A stretch of 64,000 nt of DNA from Streptosporangium subroseum (lineage in GTDB: Bacteria > Actinomycetota > Actinomycetes > Streptosporangiales > Streptosporangiaceae). A program made the position numbers and the translations under genes. This document shows positions 24,808 through 31,935 of the stretch, in pieces. The notes under the pieces are model-generated. The model was not told the DNA's origin and ran no database searches. It was given only the letters and a program-made list of their open reading frames with translations. The stretch is taken from assembly GCF_900188345.1 (NCBI RefSeq), contig NZ_FZOD01000005.1, positions 248,001 to 312,000 of the forward strand, written 5' to 3'. Each line of letters opens with the position of its first letter. Within the stretch, counting starts at the first letter, position 1.

Positions 24808-26394
24808 ATGGACCAGGCGCTGGCGGTACAGATACTGGTGGTGCCGGTCATCGCGATCGCAGTGGCCGCCGTGGCGAGGCGCATGGGGTGGTCGTCCCCG
24901 CTGGTGCTGGTGCTGGTCGGGCTGGTGCTGTCGCCGCTGGTTCCCGGTTACCAGCTGGACCCCAACCTGATTCTGCTGGTGTTCCTGCCGCCGCTGCTCT
25001 ACTCCGCCGCGATCGACAGCTCCTACCTGAGGCTCAAGGCCTTCCGCAGCCCGGTCGCGCTGCTCTCGATCGGTCTGGTGCTGTTCACCACGCTGGTCAT
25101 CGGGTGGGTCGTCCACCTGCTCATGCCCGAGCTGCCGCTGGCCGCCGCGTTCGCGCTGGGCGCGATCGTGGCGCCGCCGGACGCCGTCGCCGCGGTCGCG
25201 GTGGCCCGCAGGCTCGGGCTGCCCCGCAAGGTGGTGACCATCCTGGTGGGGGAGAGCCTGTTCAACGACGCCACCGCGCTCACCCTCTACCGGGTGGCCA
25301 TCGCGGCGGCGCTGGGCCATGGAGCGGCCACCTGGCAGGCCGTGACCTTCGAGTTCGCCCGTTCGGCGGTGGGCGGCGTGCTGATCGGGGTCGTGCTCGC
25401 CTGGATACTCGCCCGCGTGCTGCTGAGCCTGCGCGACGCGCTCGTCGAGAACACCGTCATGCTGCTCACCCCGTTCGCGGTCTACTTCGTGGCCGAGAGC
25501 GTGCACGTCTCCGGTGTGATCTCCGTCGTGATCGTCGGTCTCTACATCGGGCACCGCATGCCCCGGGCGGGCTTCGGCACCCGGCTGCTGTCCGACGCGG
25601 TCTGGCGAGTCATGGACTTCTTCCTGGAGTCGATCGTCTTCGTGCTGATCGGCCTGCAGATGTGGCCCATCATGAGCGCGCTGGACTGGGACGACCGGTG
25701 GAAGCTCACGGGAATGGCGCTGGCGGTCTTCGCCGCCGCGGTGTTCGCCAGGGTCGTCTGGGTCGTGCCCACCAGCTACCTGCCGGGATTTTTGGCCAGG
25801 AGGTTCCGGGGGCGCGAGCCGCATCCGGTGGCCTGGCAGAACGTGGCGATCGTGAGCTGGGCGGGCATGCGCGGGGTGGTCTCCCTCGCGGCGGCCTTCG
25901 CCATCCCCCTGGACTTCGAGGGCCGGCCCACGATGCTCTTCCTCACCTTCGTGGTGGTGATCGGAACCCTGCTGGTTCAGGGTCTGTCGTTCCCGGCGCT
26001 GATCCGCAGGCTGAAGATCTCCAACGATCGAGAGCTCTACACCGACAATCTGGCCGAGGCGGCAGCCCAGCAGGCGGCTGCCTCAGCCGGGCTCGCCCGG
26101 CTGGAGGAGCTTGTCGCCGAGGGCGTCGCCGACGTCCACGAGGACATCGTGGAGCAGCTCAGGTCACGGTCCGAACGCCGGACTCTCACGGCCTGGGAGC
26201 GGCTCGGCGGCGGCACGGGCCAGGAGGGTGAGGAGACACCCAGCACGATCTACCGGCGGTTGCGCAGGGAGATGCTGGTCGTCGAGCGTGAGGTGTTCGT
26301 ACGGTTCCGCGACGAGCGACGTATCGAGGACGAGGTGCTCCGCAGGATCATCCACGAGATCGACTTCGAAGAGGCCACCCTGGAGCGGGACTGA
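24808..26394 (+). CDS. CPA1-family Na+/H+ antiporter
   Basis: A 528-residue membrane antiporter exchanging Na+ (or K+) for H+. About twelve hydrophobic helices span residues 5-405. The ion-binding helix carries GAIVAPPDAVAAVAVARRLGL, and the family signature VGESLFNDATAL contains the essential Asn-Asp pair. A cytoplasmic tail of about 110 residues with helical, charged sequence follows (EELVAEGVADVHEDIVEQL). A GGGGTGGG stretch precedes the ATG. It converges with a UBP-type zinc-finger protein gene. Confidence 0.93.
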   Translation: MDQALAVQILVVPVIAIAVAAVARRMGWSSPLVLVLVGLVLSPLVPGYQLDPNLILLVFLPPLLYSAAIDSSYLRLKAFRSPVALLSIGLVLFTTLVIGWVVHLLMPELPLAAAFALGAIVAPPDAVAAVAVARRLGLPRKVVTILVGESLFNDATALTLYRVAIAAALGHGAATWQAVTFEFARSAVGGVLIGVVLAWILARVLLSLRDALVENTVMLLTPFAVYFVAESVHVSGVISVVIVGLYIGHRMPRAGFGTRLLSDAVWRVMDFFLESIVFVLIGLQMWPIMSALDWDDRWKLTGMALAVFAAAVFARVVWVVPTSYLPGFLARRFRGREPHPVAWQNVAIVSWAGMRGVVSLAAAFAIPLDFEGRPTMLFLTFVVVIGTLLVQGLSFPALIRRLKISNDRELYTDNLAEAAAQQAAASAGLARLEELVAEGVADVHEDIVEQLRSRSERRTLTAWERLGGGTGQEGEETPSTIYRRLRREMLVVEREVFVRFRDERRIEDEVLRRIIHEIDFEEATLERD

Positions 26395-26398
26395 CGGC

Positions 26399-26506
26399 CC
26401 GTCAGGCCGTCCCGCGAGAAGGACCGGCACCGGCTCCGTGAACGCCTGACGGGAAAGGATCATCCCCCGTCAGACCGTCCCGCGAGGAGAACCGGCCCCG
26501 GCAGGA
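26399..26506. repeat. Imperfect direct repeat between convergent genes
   Basis: A segment of about 36 bases beginning CCGTCAGGCCGTCCCGCGAG is repeated about 70 bases later as CCGTCAGACCGTCCCGCGAG, both followed by a similar AACCGGC-type stretch. It lies between antiporter and zinc-finger genes. Confidence 0.6.
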
Positions 26507-26555
26507 GCCGACCGTCCGACGGTGACATCTGTTCGACGCCCGAGGAGGGGCCCCT

Positions 26556-26813
26556 CTAGCCGATGACGTTGTCCACGAAGCACCAGCGCCAGTTCTCGCC
26601 CGGCTCGAAGGACGCCATGACCGGGTGGCTGGTCTCCTTGTAGTGGGCCGTGGCGTGCTTGCCGGGCGATGAGTCACAACAACCGATGTGCCCGCACGAA
26701 AGGCATTTGCGCAGGTGAACCCAGCGCGTACCCATCGCCAGACACTCCTCGCACCCCTGGGGCGTCTTGGCGGGCGGGTCCTGCGCTTCAACGATGTGCT
26801 CACAAACACTCAT
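26556..26813 (-). CDS. UBP-type zinc-finger protein
   Basis: An 85-residue single-domain protein. Conserved zinc ligands are visible in order: CEH near the start, CEECLAMG, LRKCLSCGHIGCCDSSPGKH and the H of HYKETSHPVM, ending in WRWCFVDN. This is the zf-UBP (ubiquitin-hydrolase zinc finger) fold, found in bacteria as small stand-alone proteins of unknown role. No signal peptide. It is convergent with the Na+/H+ antiporter. Confidence 0.9.
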   Translation of the reverse strand: MSVCEHIVEAQDPPAKTPQGCEECLAMGTRWVHLRKCLSCGHIGCCDSSPGKHATAHYKETSHPVMASFEPGENWRWCFVDNVIG

Positions 26814-26957
26814 GTTCTCCCCTTACTTAGACATCCAATGATCGTACTTCCAGAGCCGGGTTCCAACTCGGCCGCCTTGCCCATCGATACAGGGTGTCAC
26901 GGCGAGTTGCCATTCCATCGACGGAGAGTGGCATGGAGTTCACCTCGTGGGAGTCCG

Positions 26958-27165
26958 ATGCTGGAGGTCCGTAATCTTGAGGTCGTCTACGACGGCGTGA
27001 CGCCGGTGTCGCGCGGGTGTCGGTCTGAAAGCGCCCACCGGTTCGATGGCGGCTCTTCTCGGCGTGAACGGAGCCGGTAGAACAACCTTACTCCGGACCC
27101 TCTCCGGCTTGCCGGACGTGCACGACGGCGAGATCACCCGAGGCTCGGTCCGATGTTCGGGGAGC
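26958..27165 (+). pseudogene. Decayed LivF-like ABC transporter ATPase
   Basis: The start MLEVRNLEVVYDGVTPV matches the N-terminus of LivF/branched-chain amino acid ABC ATPases. One extra base in the GGG at 27015-27017 shifts the frame. The next frame continues the same protein: APTGSMAALLGVNGAGRTT, then LLRTLSGLPDVHDGEITRGSV. The Walker A lysine is Arg (GAGRTT instead of GAGKTT), and everything after about residue 75 of 235 is missing (no signature motif or Walker B). A GGGAG SD remains. Clear remnant; non-functional. Confidence 0.8.
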
Positions 27166-27270
27166 GGCCCATGCAAGGCGCGGGGCCGCATGTTGGGCGG
27201 TTCCCGCTCCACGAAACGGCGGGCGGACAATGACCGCCGCGTCAGGCGCCTGTCGCGGCGGCCCGTTGGG

Positions 27271-27276
27271 TAGGGT
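27271..27276 (+). promoter_or_regulatory. -10 element of leaderless lipoprotein gene
   Basis: TAGGGT, six bases, ATG. Confidence 0.5.
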
Positions 27277-27282
27277 CGAGGC

Positions 27283-27687
27283 ATGCGACCCCTCCCGCGA
27301 CGAATTCCCATCCTCTCCGCCTCGGTTCTGGCCGCTTTGCTCGTCACCACCGGCTGTTCCGAAATCCAGGACGTGAGCCAGGGCATCGACAAGGCTCAGC
27401 AGTGCGTTCAGGCCACGGGCATCGTCACCGAGACGGCGGCGAAGGTCGCCGGCCTGGTCAACGACCCCGCCGAAATGGAGAAGGCGCTGAACGACGGCGC
27501 CGCCAAGCTCGGCACCCTGGCTGACGAGGCGGCCAACACCACGCTCAAGGAAGCCGCCGAAGGCGTTTCCAAGGACCTTGAGGGACTGAACGCCACGAAC
27601 GCCAACAACGCCGTCGACGCGGCCCAGAAGGTCGCGACCGACTCGGTGAAGTGGGTCGAGCAGCTGGCCGGCGCCTGCGGCGGCTGA
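27283..27687 (+). CDS. Small lipoprotein, unknown function
   Basis: A 134-residue exported protein. A basic N-terminus and hydrophobic helix end in the lipobox VTTGC (Cys25). The mature part is almost entirely predicted helix with Ala/Asn/Asp/Lys (KAQQCVQATGIVTETAAKVAG ... TNANNAVDAAQKVATD), and cysteines at 41 and near the C-terminus (GACGG) could pair. The ATG is directly preceded by a TAGGGT element, so the transcript is probably leaderless. Family not recognised. Confidence 0.8.
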   Translation: MRPLPRRIPILSASVLAALLVTTGCSEIQDVSQGIDKAQQCVQATGIVTETAAKVAGLVNDPAEMEKALNDGAAKLGTLADEAANTTLKEAAEGVSKDLEGLNATNANNAVDAAQKVATDSVKWVEQLAGACGG

Positions 27688-27731
27688 GCCTCCGCTCAAT
27701 CCCGGGTTCTCTAGGGGGAATGTGGCTGAAA

Positions 27732-27737
27732 TAGCGT
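27732..27737 (+). promoter_or_regulatory. -10 element of leaderless DUF202 gene
   Basis: TAGCGT, seven bases, ATG. Confidence 0.45.
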
Positions 27738-27744
27738 CGTTCTC

Positions 27745-28086
27745 ATGAAGACCCTGGAAAACGAGCCTGACCCCCGGTTCACGCTCGCGAACGAACGAAC
27801 GTTCCTGACCTGGCTGAGCACGTCGCTCGCGCTGAGCGCGGGCGGCGTCGCCATGGCGGCGGTCTCCGCCGACGTCTTCGTGCCCTGGATGCGGACCGTG
27901 CTCGCGGTCATCCTCGTGTCGCTGTCCGCCCTGTCGGCCGCGATGGCCTACCCCCGTTGGCGCCTGATCCAGCGCGCCCTGCGCCGCGCTGCCCCGCTCC
28001 CGCCTCCGGCCCTCGCGCCCCTGTTCGGCTACGGCGTGGCCGCCGTAGCCGTGCTCGCCCTGGTTCTCATCCTGTTCCGCCGATGA
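27745..28086 (+). CDS. DUF202 membrane protein 1 (YidH-like)
   Basis: A 113-residue protein with the DUF202 hallmark FTLANERTFLTWLSTSLAL followed by three transmembrane helices (about 22-42, 48-66, 92-111). Function unknown. Its stop overlaps the start of a second DUF202 gene (ATGA), a common pairing in actinobacteria that suggests a hetero-oligomer. Confidence 0.88.
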   Translation: MKTLENEPDPRFTLANERTFLTWLSTSLALSAGGVAMAAVSADVFVPWMRTVLAVILVSLSALSAAMAYPRWRLIQRALRRAAPLPPPALAPLFGYGVAAVAVLALVLILFRR

Positions 28087-28442
28087 GCTTTCGCGGAGAG
28101 GAACCTCCGGACCCGCCGTCGAACCTCAGGGGAGGGGAAGGCCTGCAGAGCGAGCGGACCCGGCTGGCCTGGGTTCGCACCGCCGCGCTGCTGGCCGTCA
28201 CCGGCCTGGGCGGCGCGGGCCTCGCCCTGCGCACCGGCACACCTGCGATCGCCATAATCCCCTTCGCCCCTGCCGTCTTCTGCGGCGCGCTCCTGCTCAC
28301 CGGTACCGGCATCCGCTACCGGAACGCCCAGGAGGCCATCCGGAGAGGCCGCCCCCTCGACAACCGGGTGGACGCCCTCATCGCCTGGCTTGGAACCCTC
28401 GCCGTCACCCTCGGAGCGCTCAGCCTCGTGCTCACCCGGTAG
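28083..28442 (+). CDS. DUF202 membrane protein 2
   Basis: A 119-residue partner of the preceding protein. LQSERTRLAWVRTAALLA is the DUF202 motif, followed by three hydrophobic helices. The start overlaps the upstream stop by four bases (translational coupling). The N-terminal 20 residues are Pro/Gly-rich and probably cytosolic. Function unknown. Confidence 0.86.
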   Translation: MSFRGEEPPDPPSNLRGGEGLQSERTRLAWVRTAALLAVTGLGGAGLALRTGTPAIAIIPFAPAVFCGALLLTGTGIRYRNAQEAIRRGRPLDNRVDALIAWLGTLAVTLGALSLVLTR

Positions 28443-28474
28443 GCGCGCCGGTCGTCCGGGTCGCCCGTCCATCC

Positions 28475-28516
28475 GGTCCGCCTGGTCCGCCTGGTCCGCC
28501 TGGTCCGCCCGGTCCG
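28475..28516 (+). repeat. 9-nt tandem repeat
   Basis: GGTCCGCCT three times, then GGTCCGCCC and a partial copy, 32 bases after the DUF202 stop. Confidence 0.85.
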
Positions 28517-28613
28517 TTCGGGGGGTTCGACGGTCGGCGGCGGGTGGCCGGAGAACTGCCAGGCATCGAATGACGTCTCCTGACCCATCAAAAATGGGGC
28601 AAGATGGCGCAGC

Positions 28614-29333
28614 ATGTCACGCTTCGATGATCTGCCGGGTTACGCGGCATCGATCGCTCCGCTGATCGATGCCGTTCACCTGGGCGTCCATGTCGCGAGC
28701 CGGCCAATCGGCGGGGAACTCGTCAGGCAGTCGGGTCTTCAGACGGAGCTGATGATCGATCTCCGCTACGTGCTCCCCATCCGGCCGCTGACCCCCGAGG
28801 GGCTGACCGCCCTCTACCGCTACAACCCCTTCGACCGGGCCGAGATCGAGGCGCAGATCGCCCAGGGCATCCTCGTCGACGACGGCGCGTTGCACGCGAC
28901 GGACATCTCGCTCGCGTTCATCGCGGCCCTGTACGAGGTGCACGCGACGGTGACCGGCGCGCTGTGGGCGGACCACGCCGACCGGCTGCCCGAGCTCGCG
29001 GACCTCGCCGGGCGGCTCCTGGCGGCCGGTGCGGACAGCGGCGGCGCGGCCTTCACCCAGGCCTCGCCGCCCTACGAGCCGGAGGGAACCCCCGCGGGCG
29101 TGCTCCTGTTCAACCGGCTGGCCGCGCTGCGCTACCACCGCGCCGACGTTCACGCCGCGGTCTGGGAGGAGGAGGGTTTCACCGCCGCGCAGATCATCGC
29201 CCTGACGCCGGGCGCCGTCCGTGACCGGATCGAGGCGGAGACGAACCGCCGCGCGGCCGTGCCGTACGAGACCCTGACCACGAGGGAGAGGCAGACCCTG
29301 CTGCTGGGTCTGAGCGCCCTCGACCTGCCGTGA
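28614..29333 (+). CDS. SCO6745-like helical protein, function unknown
   Basis: A 239-residue soluble protein. It starts with short helices (LIDAVHLGVHVAS) and continues with PLTPEGLTALYRYNPFDRAE. The middle holds TDISLAFIAALYEVHATVTG, and the C-terminal half has FNRLAALRYHRADVHAAVWE, then EEGFTAAQIIALTPGAVRD. The pattern (DxHxxaW..eGlt..ei) is that of the actinobacterial MarR-like SCO6745 group, but that match is from memory. No membrane segment. The last codons (LSALDLP-stop) are copied in the tandem repeat just downstream. Confidence 0.65.
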   Translation: MSRFDDLPGYAASIAPLIDAVHLGVHVASRPIGGELVRQSGLQTELMIDLRYVLPIRPLTPEGLTALYRYNPFDRAEIEAQIAQGILVDDGALHATDISLAFIAALYEVHATVTGALWADHADRLPELADLAGRLLAAGADSGGAAFTQASPPYEPEGTPAGVLLFNRLAALRYHRADVHAAVWEEEGFTAAQIIALTPGAVRDRIEAETNRRAAVPYETLTTRERQTLLLGLSALDLP

Positions 29334-29483
29334 CGTACGGAGGTCTGAGCGCCCTCGACCCGCCGTGACGTACGGAGGTTCGAGGGCCCTCGGCCTGCCA
29401 TGACGACGGAGGTTCGAGCGCCCTCGATCTGCTCTGACGTACGGGAGCCGAGCGTCTTCGGCCTGCCCTGGAGTACGGAAGGT
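29310..29483 (+). repeat. Five copies of a 35-nt repeat that includes a gene's stop codon
   Basis: Unit: CTGAGCGCCCTCGACCTGCC then GTGACGTACGGAGGT. Copy 1 (29310-29344) encodes the end and stop of the preceding gene. Copy 2 is nearly identical, and copies 3-5 decay progressively. Confidence 0.85.
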
Positions 29484-29599
29484 CAGGAGTCGACGCCGAG
29501 GGCCACCGTCTCGGCGACCTCCGCGTGGCGTTCGGTCTCCTCGGCGGCGAAGCGCTCGGCGTCGAGCTTCTCGCCGAATGGCCCGATCGCGTGCGCATA

Positions 29600-29977
29600 C
29601 AGGCGCTCGCCTTCCGGCAGATCGCGCACCACTATCCCCGGTGCACGATGGTGGTGGTCAGCCGCCGGCTCAAGTCGAACGCGGGGCTGCTGCCGGTGGA
29701 GCGGGCGCTCACCACGCTGCGCGGCGCCGGATTCGACGGTGACGACGCGGTGCGCGTCCTGCGCACGTTCATCGCCTACATCGTGGGCTCACTGCTGCGG
29801 TAGGTCGGGGTGACCCCGACCTACCGTACCGACCTCGCGGTCAAGGACGTCGATCCCCAGCTGTTCCCCGAGGTAAGCGGGCTCACCTCGGCGCTGAGCG
29901 ACTGCGACCACCAGGCGGAGTTCGAGTTCGGCCTGGAACTGCTCATAGAGGCGATAACCGTACGGCTGAAAAGGTGA
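29600..29977 (+). pseudogene. TetR C-terminal domain relic with internal amber stop
   Basis: One frame reads IQALAFRQIAHHYPRCTMVV ... PVERALTTLRGAGFDGDDAV ... FIAYIVGSLLR, then TAG (29801-29803), then continues in the same frame as LFPEVSGLTSALSDCDHQAE followed by FEFGLELLIEAITVRLKR-stop. This is the effector-binding TetR_C-type domain. The N-terminal helix-turn-helix is missing entirely. A terminator-like hairpin still follows. A non-functional remnant. Confidence 0.7.
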
Positions 29978-30007
29978 CGCCCGGAACCGGCCAGGTCCCG
30001 GGCGTCA
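29975..30007. terminator. Terminator between TetR relic and transglycosylase-like gene
   Basis: 10-bp inverted repeat TGACGCCCGG/CCGGGCGTCA around the convergent gene ends. Confidence 0.6.
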
Positions 30008-30047
30008 TCAGGGAGCGTTCCCTTCCCCTGGAAGCTCCCCGGCGGTG

Positions 30048-30812
30048 TCAGTACCAGTTACTGGACTGGAAGTGACCCCATGCGCCGCACGGTGACCCGT
30101 AACGGCTTTTGATGTAGCTCAGACCCCAGTGGATCTGTGTGAACGGGTTGTACCGCCAGTCCCCGCCGCTGCCGCCCATCTTCGAGCCCGGCAGCGCCTG
30201 CGGGATGCCGTAGGCCCCCGAGGACTGGTTGTAGGCCCGGTGATTCCAGTTGCTCTCCCTGGTCCAGAGGCTGTCCAGACATCGGAACTGGCTGTGTGAC
30301 CACGCGCGGCGGGAGACGAGGCGATAAGCGATCGCCTTGTTCCTGCCCTTGGCGGTCCTTGTGGCCAGTCTGATCCTGGGTGCGGCCTTGGTGGACCAGG
30401 TGCTCTGGTGGACGGCGACGCTGGGCCTCGCCCGGATGGACGAGGTGCCGTCGAGGGCCGTCACGCCGGGGTTCGCCCGGGTGGGCCAGGTGCTTCGACG
30501 GATCGCGACCCCGGGCTTCGCCCGGGTGGTCGAGGTGCTCTCGCGGACCACGGCCTTGGGTGCGGCCTTGGTGGACCAGATGCCCTCGTGGACCGTGACC
30601 CCAGGCTCGGCCTGGGCGGTCCTGATGTTCTCGCGGATCGTGACCCCAGGTTCGGCCTGGGTGGACCATGCGTCCTCGCGGACCGTCTCCTCCGTTCCTT
30701 TTCCGGATGGTTCGACGGTCTCCTCTGCTCGCCCCACCGCCGCCGATCCGACCATGGTCGACGCGGCGATCATGGTCACGACGGTGTTGCGCACAAGGCG
30801 GTAGCTGTTCAA
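30048..30812 (-). CDS. Secreted lytic-transglycosylase-like protein with 15-residue repeats
   Basis: A 254-residue exported protein. The TTG start at 30812 is set by AAGGA five bases upstream; the open frame further upstream is not protein-like. Residues 1-29 form a signal peptide (VVTMIAASTMVGSAAVGRAE). Residues 48-147 are 6.5 copies of a 15-residue repeat (type TWSTRAxPGVTVxxS). The C-terminal 80 residues are an SLT/lysozyme-like fold: CLDSLWTRESNWN with catalytic Glu186, SGAYGIPQALPGSKM and WGLSYIKSRYG. Likely cleaves peptidoglycan at the cell surface. The cysteines of FRCLD and SPCGAW probably form a disulphide. Confidence 0.87.
   Translation of the reverse strand: MNSYRLVRNTVVTMIAASTMVGSAAVGRAEETVEPSGKGTEETVREDAWSTQAEPGVTIRENIRTAQAEPGVTVHEGIWSTKAAPKAVVRESTSTTRAKPGVAIRRSTWPTRANPGVTALDGTSSIRARPSVAVHQSTWSTKAAPRIRLATRTAKGRNKAIAYRLVSRRAWSHSQFRCLDSLWTRESNWNHRAYNQSSGAYGIPQALPGSKMGGSGGDWRYNPFTQIHWGLSYIKSRYGSPCGAWGHFQSSNWY
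30372..30671 (-). repeat. 45-nt coding minisatellite
   Basis: Encodes the 15-residue repeats of the transglycosylase-like protein. Unit consensus TxSTxAxPGVxVxxS. Neighbouring units differ at many positions, so the expansion is not recent. Confidence 0.8.
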
Positions 30813-30844
30813 GGTGATCCTTGTCCTCTGGCCGCGTGCGGGAG

Positions 30845-30875
30845 GCACGTGAGGGCACGAGGTGCTCTCACGTGC
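30845..30875 (-). promoter_or_regulatory. Strong hairpin in the 5' leader of the transglycosylase-like gene
   Basis: GCACGTGAG (30845-30853) pairs with CTCACGTGC (30867-30875), and an inner GCAC/GTGC pair continues the stem around a 3-base loop. It lies 32 bases upstream of the TTG start. It could be an attenuator, an RNA stability element or a protein-binding site. Confidence 0.5.
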
Positions 30876-31427
30876 TTGGCGATCCAGCGCCCGTGGCCCG
30901 GGTGAGGAATGCCCGCGTGGTCTCGCCGGCCTGTTTCCGGCATGAGACACCGCGACGATCTCTCTAGGCCGCTTTCTAGTACGCCGAGGGATCGTTGAGA
31001 GACGGATGCGACACGCGGAGGAAAGGTGTTTGCCCGATCTTCGTGGTCTAAAGGCGATTCGGCGGGTACCGAATTACGCCAGGCGATTCTCCTCTATGGA
31101 GGACCGATTCAAAAATAGCTTCGGCATGGGGTTTCAAATCGGGGCCGGCTGTGCGACGGAAAACGAGCTCGCACCCCACCTGGCTATCCGCGGCGCTCCC
31201 CGGGGTGGTTCGGGCCCGCTGGGCCGCCGTCCGCCCGGGCCCCGAGAGGAGGGCGATGCGACGTACGGACGGCTCTCCGGCGGCCACGCCGACCTCACCC
31301 GTCGTTTTTTATGTCAAGGAAGGGCTCGCAGGTGGCAAAAGGGCTGGTGAATGGTTTGACATCTCATATATCGCATCGATCATGTCCCACCCCCCGGGGC
31401 GCCGACTCTCCAATGCGACGCGAGGAT
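30876..31427. other. Intergenic region between transglycosylase-like gene and glutathione peroxidase
   Basis: About 550 bases. No protein-like frame. Contains CTAG-containing -10-like elements (near 30965 and 30978) for the leftward gene and an AT-richer stretch near 31350 with TTTGACAT. No known riboswitch consensus could be matched. Confidence 0.45.
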
Positions 31428-31433
31428 TAGGCT
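31428..31433 (+). promoter_or_regulatory. -10 element of leaderless glutathione peroxidase gene
   Basis: TAGGCT, seven bases, ATG. Confidence 0.6.
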
Positions 31434-31440
31434 GCGGAGC

Positions 31441-31926
31441 ATGAGTCTCCGTGATACCCCTCTTCGTACTCTCACCGGCGTGTCCACCACCCTGGCCGAG
31501 TTGGCCGGCGACAGGTCCGTCCTGATTGTCAACGTGGCATCCAGATGTGGCCTTACCCCCCAGTACGCCGGACTGGTCGGCCTCCAGCAGGCCTATGGCG
31601 AGCGGGGCTTCACCGTCGTCGGCGTCCCCTGCAACCAGTTCGCCGGTCAGGAGCCGGGCACCGCCGAGGAGATCCAGGAGTTCTGCTCCGTCACCTACGG
31701 CGTGGACTTTCCTCTGCTCGCCAAGACCGATGTCAACGGGGAGGACCGCCACCCGCTCTACGCCGAGCTCACCTCTACTCCCGATGTCGAAGGGGAGGCC
31801 GGAGACGTCAAATGGAACTTCGAGAAGTTCCTGGTCTCGCGCGAGGGAGAGGTGCTGGCCCGGTTCAGGCCGGGCACCCAGCCCGACGACCCCGCGGTCG
31901 TCGAGGCGATCGAGAAGTCTCTCTGA
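31441..31926 (+). CDS. Glutathione-peroxidase-family thiol peroxidase
   Basis: A 161-residue GPx-fold peroxidase that reduces hydroperoxides. In bacteria without glutathione it probably uses thioredoxin or mycothiol systems. The peroxidatic cysteine is in VNVASRCGLTPQY (Cys36). The resolving-cysteine region GVPCNQFAGQEPG holds the catalytic Gln, and KWNFEKFLV supplies the Trp-Asn. The length is typical (about 160). Leaderless start. Convergent with the LacI gene, stops nine bases apart. Confidence 0.94.
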   Translation: MSLRDTPLRTLTGVSTTLAELAGDRSVLIVNVASRCGLTPQYAGLVGLQQAYGERGFTVVGVPCNQFAGQEPGTAEEIQEFCSVTYGVDFPLLAKTDVNGEDRHPLYAELTSTPDVEGEAGDVKWNFEKFLVSREGEVLARFRPGTQPDDPAVVEAIEKSL

Positions 31927-31935
31927 CCGATCGGT

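Noticed and set aside
30813..31000. Possible ydaO/c-di-AMP riboswitch upstream of the transglycosylase-like gene
   Set aside because: Expected conserved blocks were not found; only a simple hairpin could be supported.
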